From: a virus
DNA length: 31,770 nt
IMG/VR virus record: IMGVR_UViG_3300024433_000030
Coordinates: 1-31,770 of that record
Strand: one strand, 5' to 3'
In this document: positions 24,023-30,901 of the stretch, in pieces
How positions within the stretch are numbered: the first letter of the stretch is position 1
How the letters are laid out: each line of letters opens with the position of its first letter
Notes under the pieces: model-generated
The model's database searches: none
What the model was told of the DNA's origin: nothing
Seen by the model: the letters and a program-made list of their open reading frames with translations, nothing else
Made by a program: the position numbers and the translations under genes

Positions 24023-25077
24023 ATTACATTTTCCAAATAATCATTTTTACTTAGATAAATTCCACACTTAGGACATGCCCAATTATCTTTTTCTACAGCA
24101 GTAACAGTCATACAACATATAGGACATACACCAGTTATAGACTCACCCTGATATTCGTCATGGATTTCAGCTTCTTTTAAGTACTGTTTCTCTGCATCCC
24201 AATTTTCAATAACACTATCACCATTCATAAGCGTACAAATATCACACACAAATTCTCCATAAACATTTCTGTACAGTTTAGAACGTGGTTTTAATTCTCC
24301 ACAAGTTGAACACTCATGTCTATTAGCCATAAAATCTCTACAAAATGTACAAACCCAACCAGTTTGTTTTTTACTCTCAAATACAATATCTTCCCACTCT
24401 ACATCAGCTAAACTTGTCCAACACGAACAAACTATACATTGTTTTTTAACAGTTGTATAAGAAATACCAGGGGTAGTATAACCACCATAATAATCACGTG
24501 TAGAAAAGTCTGATATATTATATTCATAACCAGTGTTAGAAAACCAAACTCCTTTATCATTCCAAATTCCAGCAGATTCATTCATAATAGTATAACTACC
24601 AATATTATCCATAAATACTACTTTAGATAGACTGGTAGTAACATATTCATCTACCATATTTTTAGCTTTTTCAATATCTAAGAAATTCTTAGGTAATCTG
24701 CGTAGTATAGTTCTATTAAACTCTTGAGTATCTGATTCTGTACGTGAACCCATCTTGGAAAAAATACCGTTGTGTGCAAATGCTAAATTATCGTGTATCA
24801 TAAATGGATGACAAGCATTAGAACTTACATAACCACTTGTAGCAATTCTAAAATGTAATACAAACGGACTATTTGGATACAAAGATTCCATTTTACGAAA
24901 ATGCTTATAAAATTTTCTAAATCCAAAATACCCTTTATCTATACATAATACATCTTCATATCCTTTTACACTTTCAATATACATCATCCCTGCACCATTA
25001 CTATTGTTTGAGAAACAATTTCTCAATTCCTTCCTTGTGATAACCTTACCAACTGGCTTAAGTACTATAACACAGAT
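24019..25077 (-). CDS. Class II glutamine amidotransferase with zinc ribbons
   Basis: An Ntn-hydrolase of the YafJ/class II type. These enzymes use an N-terminal Cys to release ammonia from glutamine. The sequence CVIVLKPVGK then NSNGAGMMY matches the family start, with LHFRIATSG and NLAFAHNGIF later. The matching Cys is preceded by ATC (25075-25077), with GGGG six bases upstream, so I place the start there (352 residues). The only standard start, GTG 25089, would put that Cys at residue 6. The C-terminal half has six CxxC pairs. It lies directly downstream of two amidoligase genes and probably supplies ammonia or hydrolyses an amide for them. Confidence 0.75.
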   Translation of the reverse strand: MCVIVLKPVGKVITRKELRNCFSNNSNGAGMMYIESVKGYEDVLCIDKGYFGFRKFYKHFRKMESLYPNSPFVLHFRIATSGYVSSNACHPFMIHDNLAFAHNGIFSKMGSRTESDTQEFNRTILRRLPKNFLDIEKAKNMVDEYVTTSLSKVVFMDNIGSYTIMNESAGIWNDKGVWFSNTGYEYNISDFSTRDYYGGYTTPGISYTTVKKQCIVCSCWTSLADVEWEDIVFESKKQTGWVCTFCRDFMANRHECSTCGELKPRSKLYRNVYGEFVCDICTLMNGDSVIENWDAEKQYLKEAEIHDEYQGESITGVCPICCMTVTAVEKDNWACPKCGIYLSKNDYLENVI

Positions 25078-25095
25078 TGTACACCCCACTTTCTC

Positions 25096-26271
25096 TTAAC
25101 ACCCTTCACTTAAATTAACACCAACATATTGTTCGCTATATAGAAACCTATATAATTCTGGAAATTCATTTTTGTTAGTCTTTATATAATGCCTAAACCC
25201 AATTTCTGTCATATCATTAACTTTACCTTTGTAAGAGTATTCAAAAGCAGCTTTAACAAACATTACATTTTTCCAAAAAGATTCTGGGAATAATGTACCT
25301 CTAAAAATTCTTATTTCTACTGTGTGTTCTCTACCTATATTAACAGCAGTATATCTTTCTTCATAATCATAAGTCCGTTTTTCTTTAGCTTTATTCTTTA
25401 TATGACGCTCACTGTCAGAAATAGAAGCCCACCTATTTAGGTTAGTATTACTTATTCTTTGGCTTATTTTTGTAATAAACTTTGGGTTATCATAAAACAA
25501 TCTCATAAACTTGTATAAATGATAATTACCAAATGCTATTTTACTCAAATGAATGTGCATACCACAAGTTTTAGTCTGGTAACTACGCCAACCTTTATAC
25601 CTTATTTTTAATATCTCATTCCACGCTTCTTTGTTACTCATTAACCATCTATAACTTGTAGGGTGAGATACAATCTCAAACCCATCATATAAACTACCAT
25701 CAGCTTTTGCGTATACAAAATCAGGTAAAGAATTTGCAAGCTCATATTTATCATTCCCACAACTTTCAATTTCTAATTCTATACCAAAATACAATAAGTT
25801 TCTTGATTCAAGTTTATCATTATAAAATTTAATGGAGTTTGGGACATAATTATAATCATGTATTAAAAATCGTCTTGTATAGTTATCATAGCAACCATTA
25901 CACAAACTTGCATTTCTATTAGGTGCATCTTCAGGATAATCTTCATGCGTATATATCATTGGTATTGAATCAGCACGTCTATAAGTATGACCACAACATG
26001 CACACATCCAATAATGTTCATGATAACAACTATTACATATCCACTTAGATTCAATTTCCACACGTATAAAATTTATTATATCGGTATAATTATTACATAT
26101 AGGACATTTCCCATTTATTATTTTATTTTCACCATACTCAGAGGACAGTTTATTATAACAATCAAGACATACTTCCCCTACTATATCCCTTTCTGGGTGA
26201 TATACCACATAAGCTCCATAGTTGCAAAGATTTCTATCACACATTATACATATATAATTTGGTCGAGGCAT
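25096..26271 (-). CDS. Amidoligase (COOH-NH2 ligase) with N-terminal zinc ribbons, copy 1
   Basis: A 391-residue protein. Residues 1-130 have six CxxC pairs (CIMC, CLDC, CPIC, CNSC, CACC, CNGC), predicting three zinc ribbons. From about 160 it matches the amidoligase family (PF12224-like, glutamine-synthetase/GCS fold): FGIELE (162-167, metal-binding Glu), DGSL and FEIVSHP near 191-203, CGMHIHLSK (236-244), and VEIRIFRGTL (318-327). Such enzymes use ATP to make amide or peptide bonds. Three bases separate it from its paralogue upstream. The target, whether protein, cell wall, metabolite or DNA base, is unknown. Confidence 0.8.
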   Translation of the reverse strand: MPRPNYICIMCDRNLCNYGAYVVYHPERDIVGEVCLDCYNKLSSEYGENKIINGKCPICNNYTDIINFIRVEIESKWICNSCYHEHYWMCACCGHTYRRADSIPMIYTHEDYPEDAPNRNASLCNGCYDNYTRRFLIHDYNYVPNSIKFYNDKLESRNLLYFGIELEIESCGNDKYELANSLPDFVYAKADGSLYDGFEIVSHPTSYRWLMSNKEAWNEILKIRYKGWRSYQTKTCGMHIHLSKIAFGNYHLYKFMRLFYDNPKFITKISQRISNTNLNRWASISDSERHIKNKAKEKRTYDYEERYTAVNIGREHTVEIRIFRGTLFPESFWKNVMFVKAAFEYSYKGKVNDMTEIGFRHYIKTNKNEFPELYRFLYSEQYVGVNLSEGC

Positions 26272-26273
26272 TA

Positions 26274-27431
26274 TTACTCTCTACTATCTTCAAATAAACT
26301 AATTTCACGTTTATTTCCTACAAGAACATTTGGTATCTGCCTTTTCAACTTCAAGAAATTATACAAATCCGAAAATCTATTTTTGTTGATAGAAACATAT
26401 TTTATGTAATTCTCAACTGTTAAACTACTCTGTTCAATATGTTCAGTAAACTCAAATAATGCTTGAAGATATTCTATATTCTTATAAAAACTACCTTCGT
26501 GTAGCGTACCTCTAAATATTCTTACTTCAATAGTATCAGAATGAACTAAATTCACAGCAGTATATTTATCGTGGCTATATTTTCTATCAGCCTTACGTTT
26601 TATTATTTCATCACTACTTTCATTAGTTATGCTTGACCATCTTGATAAACCCATTGAGCCACGTTGACTAATCAATAAGGTAAAATCAGGATTAGCATAT
26701 ACCATCTTTAAGAAGTTATATAAGTGTGATGTAGTAAACACATTTTTAGATAAATGAATATGTATCCCGCAACTTCCAGTTTTATAACTCCATATACCAT
26801 TCTCTTTAAGTGTTTTTAATATACCACTCCATATATCTCTGTTAGTCATAAACCAATTATAAGTAGCAGGGTTAGCTACTAACTCACAACCCGAATATAT
26901 ATCACAATTATCTAAAATACTACAATCATCGGTTAAATGTATAACCCTATCCCGACTATTTGTATAATCACTAAGTATATCTCCATAATGTACATTACGT
27001 TCAGTAGAACCAACTTCTAATTCTATTCCAAAATATAATATATTCCCATTTACTCTGGTTTCATTATTAGTAGATAAAAACTCAAAATCAAAATTATCAC
27101 AATACCCTTCTTCATTACATTCACAATTTTCACAGTAACCATCACATAAATCATCTATATAATAAAGATAATCACAACCCCTACAATTACTAAAGTTATT
27201 TTCATAACAATCATCACAAACATAATCACTTAAAGTATCAATATAATTTACAGTATCGTTATGAAAGTATTTATCACAATCCCAACAGTGTGTGTAATCA
27301 CCAAAACAATCAATACATACCTTTATATTACCACCATCAATGGAGCAAACATAATGTAAACTTAAATGGTCTGATACAATTTTACCACAATCTTCACACA
27401 CTGAATCTATTTCAGTTTTATTTTCAAACAT
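26274..27431 (-). CDS. Amidoligase (COOH-NH2 ligase) with N-terminal zinc ribbons, copy 2
   Basis: A 385-residue protein with the same plan as its neighbour: six CxxC pairs in residues 1-105 (CEDC, CIDC, CWDC, CDDC, CRGC, CENC), then the ligase core with FGIELEV (134-140), CELVANPAT (182-190), CGIHIHLSK (221-229) and IEVRIFRGTL (301-310). The catalytic landmarks are conserved while the rest has diverged widely, so this is an old tandem duplication with two specificities or a heteromer. AGGA lies before the ATG. It is first of the trio to be transcribed, after a small gap. Confidence 0.8.
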   Translation of the reverse strand: MFENKTEIDSVCEDCGKIVSDHLSLHYVCSIDGGNIKVCIDCFGDYTHCWDCDKYFHNDTVNYIDTLSDYVCDDCYENNFSNCRGCDYLYYIDDLCDGYCENCECNEEGYCDNFDFEFLSTNNETRVNGNILYFGIELEVGSTERNVHYGDILSDYTNSRDRVIHLTDDCSILDNCDIYSGCELVANPATYNWFMTNRDIWSGILKTLKENGIWSYKTGSCGIHIHLSKNVFTTSHLYNFLKMVYANPDFTLLISQRGSMGLSRWSSITNESSDEIIKRKADRKYSHDKYTAVNLVHSDTIEVRIFRGTLHEGSFYKNIEYLQALFEFTEHIEQSSLTVENYIKYVSINKNRFSDLYNFLKLKRQIPNVLVGNKREISLFEDSRE

Positions 27432-27524
27432 TGTACTATCCTATTAAGTTAATTAAAAGCCCTCCCAGATTTCTCTGCCTTATAGTAAAGGTTGGCTTAC
27501 AATCTATCCATAGAATATATTATA

Positions 27525-27725
27525 TTAAGCACACCACCGAGGAAAACTAATTCTTTTAGTTTTCAATATAACTTGAGCAAACTTACCAATTTTATCTTTT
27601 CGTTGAGCTACAAATTTAACAAAATCAAAATATAAATTATCCTCCAGACTGTGTGCAGTTTCAGGGTCATCGGCGGCCTGTCTTTTAATTGCACTTATTT
27701 CCTCTTTTATTTTTTCCAAATTCAT
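27525..27725 (-). CDS. Small acidic helical protein
   Basis: A 66-residue protein (MNLEKIKEEISAIKRQAADD..., ending ISFPRWCA). The N-terminal charged helix followed by an Ala-His-Ser-Glu-Glu-like turn and the RWCA end form a pattern seen in small proteins from phages and bacteria; the function is unknown. GGGGG lies before the ATG. Downstream, 27432-27524 contains no gene. Confidence 0.65.
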   Translation of the reverse strand: MNLEKIKEEISAIKRQAADDPETAHSLEDNLYFDFVKFVAQRKDKIGKFAQVILKTKRISFPRWCA

Positions 27726-27763
27726 TTTAACCCCCTAATTATACCATTTTCTACTTGTAACAT
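27722..27763 (-). CDS. Possible 13-residue leader peptide
   Basis: ATG 27761-27763 follows one of the strongest ribosome sites here (GAGGAGG at 27773-27779, nine bases upstream) and reads MLQVENGIIRGLK, stopping with an ATGA overlap on the 66-aa gene. It may be a leader or coupling peptide. An overlapping frame discussed under findings could instead own this ribosome site. Confidence 0.35.
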   Translation of the reverse strand: MLQVENGIIRGLK

Positions 27764-27929
27764 ATTTAACTGCCTCCTCAATTATATTATAATGGCAATC
27801 AGGATAGGCTTGTCTATGTTTATTTTATTTAGTGTAAACATACACATAATTAGGCAGGAGTAACTAATAGCTTTTGCTATGAGTTTGATTTGCTTTATCC
27901 TGGACGTCCAGTCAACCTACCCTGATATT
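27764..27929. other. Gene-poor gap with palindromes
   Basis: No convincing gene. It contains the perfect 12-bp palindrome CTGGACGTCCAG (27900-27911) and the small hairpin ATAGC-TTTT-GCTAT (27867-27880). These are candidates for operators or weak RNA stems between the small early genes and the amidoligase operon. A frameshifted remnant frame also lies here. Confidence 0.4.
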
Positions 27930-28067
27930 TTACCTAAACAATAACTTGATAATTCTCACTATTACTAAAGTTATAAGACCAGTAACAAAAGAGCATAAGC
28001 CAATACCAATAGCAAGGTAGAAACCTGTAACTATCGGATTAGCTATCGTCATTACTGTTGTTTCCAT
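27930..28067 (-). CDS. 45-residue membrane peptide
   Basis: ATG 28065-28067 has AAAGGGA upstream. The peptide (METTVMTIANPIVTGFYLAI..., then SFVTGLITLVIVRIIKLLFR) has one long or two short hydrophobic helices and a basic end, predicting an inner-membrane peptide. Function unknown. Confidence 0.6.
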   Translation of the reverse strand: METTVMTIANPIVTGFYLAIGIGLCSFVTGLITLVIVRIIKLLFR

Positions 28068-28082
28068 TTTATTCCCTTTAAT

Positions 28083-28271
28083 TTAGCGTCCTCTGTATTT
28101 AGGACAGTGTGTGTAACTACTAAGACAATCAATATCAAAGGATATTATTTTGTTCAAACTATCTATTGTCTCACGTTGCAGCTTATTTTCAGCTTTACAT
28201 AATTCTAAAGCTCTTTTAAGTTTTTCAATATCTTTGCGATACTCTCTTATATCATCACCTATTCCATACAT
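28083..28271 (-). CDS. Small coiled-coil protein
   Basis: A 62-residue protein, largely one charged helix (DDIREYRKDIEKLKRALELC...), with two further Cys near the C-terminus. AGGAG precedes the ATG. Probably a dimeric coiled coil; function unknown. Confidence 0.6.
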   Translation of the reverse strand: MYGIGDDIREYRKDIEKLKRALELCKAENKLQRETIDSLNKIISFDIDCLSSYTHCPKYRGR

Positions 28272-28272
28272 T

Positions 28273-28392
28273 TCAGTCTCCTAATTGTTCTTTGTGGTAA
28301 TCATAATTGCAATCATCACAACAAAAATCAGGGTTATTTTGGCTTCCTTGCCCAGTCTTAAATTGTTTTTTACATTGTTTACATTTTTTCAT
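28273..28392 (-). CDS. Small zinc-knuckle protein
   Basis: A 39-residue protein starting at ATG 28392 (GGGTG upstream) with CKQC at residues 4-7 and CDDC at 26-29, one zinc site, like a treble-clef knuckle. The frame is open upstream but lacks a ribosome site there. Function unknown. Confidence 0.6.
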   Translation of the reverse strand: MKKCKQCKKQFKTGQGSQNNPDFCCDDCNYDYHKEQLGD

Positions 28393-28393
28393 T

Positions 28394-28585
28394 TTACACC
28401 CTATATATAGACTTTGATTTACAACCAAGTTTAGTAATTGCTGAAAGTTTAGCATGCGTTAAGTTTTTAGCATAGACAACACACCGTTTGTTATTTATGC
28501 CTATTGCTCTATACTTTTTTATATCCATAAATTGAAAACAGTTTTTAATATACTTAGGCACTATATCAAGGCTTATTGTTCTCAT
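28394..28585 (-). CDS. Small basic protein
   Basis: A 63-residue protein (MRTISLDIVPKYIKNCFQF..., with a basic alpha-helical centre and end KSKSIYRV). GAGGT lies five bases before ATG 28583-28585, which is a better start than the ATG four codons earlier. Function unknown. Confidence 0.6.
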   Translation of the reverse strand: MRTISLDIVPKYIKNCFQFMDIKKYRAIGINNKRCVVYAKNLTHAKLSAITKLGCKSKSIYRV

Positions 28586-28586
28586 C

Positions 28587-28766
28587 TTATACCTCACTTA
28601 CTTTACCACTTACCGTTTGATTTCCGTCTAAAACTTTAATAATTTCAAAACTTCCGCAAACATATTCACCAGGTAATTCAATTTCTTGTGCTTGTTCTTC
28701 TGCTTCTTTATCAGTTGCTACATTGAAAGCATATTCCAAATTGACGTTGACAATTACTGTTTTCAT
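28587..28766 (-). CDS. Small acidic alpha/beta protein
   Basis: A 59-residue protein (MKTVIVNVNLEYAFNVATDK..., acidic centre EAEEQAQEIE). The start overlaps the previous stop as ATGA. The beta-alpha-beta pattern resembles small ferredoxin-like folds. Function unknown. Confidence 0.6.
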   Translation of the reverse strand: MKTVIVNVNLEYAFNVATDKEAEEQAQEIELPGEYVCGSFEIIKVLDGNQTVSGKVSEV

Positions 28767-28978
28767 TCTATTTTCCTCTGCTTAAACTTAGATATTGCAG
28801 ATAAATAATTCAACATGGATTTAGGATGTATATTAGTATCAAATATCATCATATCAATTAGCTCATCAATGCCACCATATTTATTTATCTCAAGCAGTAT
28901 GGCCTGGGCAAACTTAATAGCATTTTGCTGGCTATCTTGTTTACCTACATCTAAAGTCATTTTTATTTCAACATACAT
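28763..28978 (-). CDS. Small helical protein
   Basis: A 71-residue protein (MYVEIKMTLDVGKQDSQQNA..., then GIDELIDMMIFDTNIHPKS). AAGGA is seven bases before the ATG, and it overlaps the next gene by ATGA. Function unknown. Confidence 0.6.
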   Translation of the reverse strand: MYVEIKMTLDVGKQDSQQNAIKFAQAILLEINKYGGIDELIDMMIFDTNIHPKSMLNYLSAISKFKQRKIE

Positions 28979-28980
28979 AA

Positions 28981-29118
28981 TTATTTTCCTTGTCTAAACT
29001 TATAAACAGGACACTTTTTGTCTTTACAGATTTTGTTTTTGGAACATTCTTTACATAAATTACCATTTACCACATTGCCGCTGTAATTATATTGTATTTC
29101 TTTATCTTTATTTGTCAT
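28981..29118 (-). CDS. Small Cys-rich protein
   Basis: A 45-residue protein with CKEC (22-25), then Cys at 31 and 36, a compact zinc-knuckle arrangement, and many Lys residues. AGGA precedes the ATG. It follows the large inverted repeat at 29143-29220. Function unknown. Confidence 0.55.
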   Translation of the reverse strand: MTNKDKEIQYNYSGNVVNGNLCKECSKNKICKDKKCPVYKFRQGK

Positions 29119-29142
29119 TCTATGTCCTTTCAGTTATTTGTT

Positions 29143-29220
29143 ATATTCTGTTAGTCTGTACTATACGGTTGTTATAACCATTACCCAGTATCGACCATAT
29201 AGTACAGTATAATAGAATAT
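29143..29220. repeat. Long imperfect inverted repeat (26-base arms)
   Basis: Arms 29143-29168 and 29195-29220 match at about 22 of 26 positions around a 26-base centre, which itself holds a small palindrome (GGTTGTTATAACC). It fills the gap between the 89-aa gene and the next gene, so it would form a long RNA hairpin in the early transcript. It could be a processing site, attenuator or operator. Confidence 0.6.
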
Positions 29221-29228
29221 AAACTTTG

Positions 29229-29498
29229 TTAAGCAGTAGCAAGTGATATACCTGCCACTGCTACGGCTGAACCTGCTCGCAATTGACTCATTGCTTTTTC
29301 GACAGCGTTAAGCAATTCAGCTTCGGCAATTTCCAGTTGCTCATCAGCCCAGTTGTAATTAGCACCGTAGCACTGTCCGAAAACTCGGATGGAGTTCACG
29401 GCTTTGTTAAGACGACTGCAAGCAAATACTGTTACATTTGCCTTCTTATCGTCCGATAGCTTGATTTTTCTTGCTCTTGTTGTTTTGGTTTCACTCAT
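29229..29498 (-). CDS. Ala-rich early protein, less AT-rich than neighbours
   Basis: An 89-residue protein (MSETKTTRARKIKLSDDKKA..., helical acidic centre, ending in an Ala/Val-rich stretch AGSAVAVAGISLATA). GAGGTG lies before the ATG. It is the first gene after promoter copy 1, so probably the most highly made early product. Its codons are visibly richer in G and C than those of adjacent genes, which suggests different selection or recent acquisition. Function unknown. Confidence 0.65.
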   Translation of the reverse strand: MSETKTTRARKIKLSDDKKANVTVFACSRLNKAVNSIRVFGQCYGANYNWADEQLEIAEAELLNAVEKAMSQLRAGSAVAVAGISLATA

Positions 29499-29569
29499 TT
29501 TTCACCTCTCTATCAAATCATCAAATAACTATTTGTCGGCTTATCCTTGCCGTCTTGCTCTATACTTAA

Positions 29570-29597
29570 AGTATAACACATATTTTCGATAATGCAA
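29570..29597 (-). promoter_or_regulatory. Early promoter copy 1 (sigma70-type)
   Basis: On the minus strand, TTGCAT (29592-29597) and TATACT (29570-29575) are 16 bases apart within a block (AAAGATTTTATTTGCATTAT, then ATATGTGTTATACTT) repeated twice more in this window. It lies about 70 bases before the 89-aa gene. Confidence 0.75.
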
Positions 29598-29607
29598 ATA
29601 AAATCTT

Positions 29608-29694
29608 TTATTTTCTTGATTTTCTTTTATCGGACGCTACCAACAAAATCCAAATTACAGTAAGCATTAACGTTATTATTGCTATTATTAGCAT
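29608..29694 (-). CDS. 28-residue single-pass membrane peptide
   Basis: ATG 29692-29694 follows AAAGGGA. The peptide is one hydrophobic helix (MLIIAIITLMLTVIWILLVA) and a basic tail (DKRKSRK), so it should be inserted with its C-terminus in the cytoplasm. It ends directly before promoter copy 1. Function unknown. Confidence 0.55.
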   Translation of the reverse strand: MLIIAIITLMLTVIWILLVASDKRKSRK

Positions 29695-29706
29695 TATTCT
29701 ATCCCT

Positions 29707-29877
29707 TTACCTAACTCCGTCAAGTTTACGCTTTTTATAGTTTGTTGAAAATGGTTTACCGTCCACAAAGTATAGCTTTTTAATCTGATGGTTTTTAGGC
29801 CGTATCTCATTATGCCGTTTTATTGCTATACCTTCTTGTTCGGCTTGTATATCAAGATTATCAAGATTTTTGTTCAT
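29707..29877 (-). CDS. Small basic protein
   Basis: A 56-residue protein (MNKNLDNLDIQAEQEGIAIK..., then KLYFVDGKPFSTNYKKR). It begins inside the end of the previous gene, a 17-base overlap. Charged and partly beta. Function unknown. Confidence 0.55.
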   Translation of the reverse strand: MNKNLDNLDIQAEQEGIAIKRHNEIRPKNHQIKKLYFVDGKPFSTNYKKRKLDGVR

Positions 29878-30064
29878 TTGACTTCTTTAGCTCCCTAAGC
29901 ATATTTGTTTTTGTATTAGAAGCAAGCAAATATACACAAAATACCATTAGGTTAGCCATACCAGCAGGAGTAAAATTACAATGCTTATTAGCTAATTTAT
30001 AAGCACTTTTCATTATAATAATCAATCTATCCACATCTATTGTTTTGCTTAATTGCTTATTCAT
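29861..30064 (-). CDS. Small helical protein
   Basis: A 67-residue protein with a central motif KSAYKLANKHCNFTPAGMAN and a hydrophobic helix (LMVFCVYLLA) followed by a charged tail. Its ATG overlaps the previous peptide's stop. It could be soluble helical or membrane-associated. Function unknown. Confidence 0.6.
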   Translation of the reverse strand: MNKQLSKTIDVDRLIIIMKSAYKLANKHCNFTPAGMANLMVFCVYLLASNTKTNMLRELKKSNEQKS

Positions 30065-30128
30065 TTCCTATCCTACCTGCAAGAATAAATATAAACCCAA
30101 CAATTATTATAGACCGTAGATATATCAT
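30057..30128 (-). CDS. 23-residue single-pass membrane peptide
   Basis: ATG 30126-30128 comes immediately after the TAG of the previous gene. The peptide (MIYLRSIIIVGFIFILAGR...) is one hydrophobic helix, and it overlaps the next gene by eight bases. Small and with only weak ribosome-site support, so moderate confidence. Confidence 0.45.
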   Translation of the reverse strand: MIYLRSIIIVGFIFILAGRIGNE

Positions 30129-30305
30129 CTACTTAGTCCTATTTGCAAAGGTGCTTGGGTGTTTGCTTTCATAAGACTCAACAGTTATCTTGTTTGTCTC
30201 ATCACACATAGGACAACCATTGTTTTCGCAATCAATCCAGACAAAACCACAAACACACTCAAACTCATATTGTTTTGGCTCAATGCCAATTTTAGTTGTT
30301 TTCAT
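30129..30305 (-). CDS. Small zinc-ribbon protein
   Basis: A 58-residue protein with CVCG at 17-20 and CPMC at 31-34, a clean zinc ribbon with Trp/Asp in between, then a polar tail. AAGGTG precedes the ATG, which overlaps the previous stop. Function unknown; early zinc ribbons often bind host RNA polymerase or RNA. Confidence 0.65.
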   Translation of the reverse strand: MKTTKIGIEPKQYEFECVCGFVWIDCENNGCPMCDETNKITVESYESKHPSTFANRTK

Positions 30306-30475
30306 TTTTTCACCTTAATACCAGAAGGAAAGTGAGCTGAAATCATATTGTTATATAACCTACAATAATCAGCATATAGTTTGTCGGCAGTGGTTTTTGA
30401 TATACTGCCTTGTTTGACCAACATATCAAGTCTTGCACGTTTGTCTGTCTTATTGTTTGGTAATGATATTGACAT
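30302..30475 (-). CDS. Small basic early protein
   Basis: A 57-residue basic protein (MSISLPNNKTDKRARLDMLV..., then KTTADKLYADYCRLYNNM). AGGAG lies nine bases before the ATG. Helical, possibly DNA-binding (ISKTTADKLYADY could be a helix-turn-helix segment). Function unknown. Confidence 0.6.
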   Translation of the reverse strand: MSISLPNNKTDKRARLDMLVKQGSISKTTADKLYADYCRLYNNMISAHFPSGIKVKK

Positions 30476-30485
30476 AATCAAACTC

Positions 30486-30569
30486 CTAACATAAACTCAA
30501 ATATGCCCATACAGCTAACACAGCTATTGTATAGTCAAACCCAATACTATCACATATTTGCTTAATCAT
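30486..30569 (-). CDS. 27-residue membrane peptide
   Basis: ATG 30567-30569 follows AAAGGA. The peptide (MIKQICDSIGFDYTIAVLAV...) has one hydrophobic helix in its C-terminal half. First gene after promoter copy 2. Function unknown. Confidence 0.5.
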   Translation of the reverse strand: MIKQICDSIGFDYTIAVLAVWAYLSLC

Positions 30570-30608
30570 TTTAGTTATCCTTTAATCAATTTTTCCTTGG
30601 CTACCTAA

Positions 30609-30636
30609 AGTATAACACATATAAAGGATAATGCAA
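30609..30636 (-). promoter_or_regulatory. Early promoter copy 2 (sigma70-type)
   Basis: Minus strand TTGCAT (30631-30636) and TATACT (30609-30614), 16-base spacing, same flanks as the other two copies. Upstream lies the 15-base palindrome TAACTTGTCAAGTTA (30662-30676), a possible operator. Confidence 0.75.
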
Positions 30637-30684
30637 GTAAAATCTTTAATTTATTTTTGCTTAACTTGTCAAGTTATTAAGTGG

Positions 30685-30807
30685 TTATCTAACAGCATAA
30701 TATATTTTTAAGAATAAGTAAATAAGTGCAAATAAATAAACCAACACAATTACATCGTATAAAATAAATAGCAAATGAGATAATATATAATCAAAGTATT
30801 TTCTCAT
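30685..30807 (-). CDS. 40-residue membrane peptide
   Basis: ATG 30805-30807 has AAGGGA upstream. The peptide has a short basic start (MRKYF) and a long hydrophobic stretch (LLFILYDVIVLVYLFALIYL) with several Tyr, one or two membrane passes. It lies downstream of promoter copy 3 and its leader hairpin. Function unknown. Confidence 0.55.
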   Translation of the reverse strand: MRKYFDYILSHLLFILYDVIVLVYLFALIYLFLKIYYAVR

Positions 30808-30838
30808 TTTCTCATCCCTTACTATAATATCAATTATC

Positions 30839-30881
30839 CTATGGTACAACAGTACCTACACCCGATACTGCTGTACCATAG
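30839..30881 (-). ncRNA. Leader hairpin downstream of promoter copy 3
   Basis: A 16-bp stem (30839-30854 with 30866-30881, one G-U) with an 11-base loop lies at the start of the transcript from promoter copy 3. The 9-base sequence ACACCCGAT occurs both in the loop (30858-30866) and just 5' of the hairpin in the RNA (30883-30891). Confidence 0.6.
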
Positions 30882-30901
30882 AACACCCGATTGCTATATA
30901 A

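Noticed and set aside
25078-25089. GTG start of the amidotransferase
   Set aside because: It is the only standard start, but it leaves the family's catalytic Cys at residue 6; kept only as an alternative.
25987-26409. Plus-strand frame opposite the amidoligases
   Set aside because: Ile/Thr/Tyr-rich antisense translation of AT-rich coding DNA on the wrong strand for this half.
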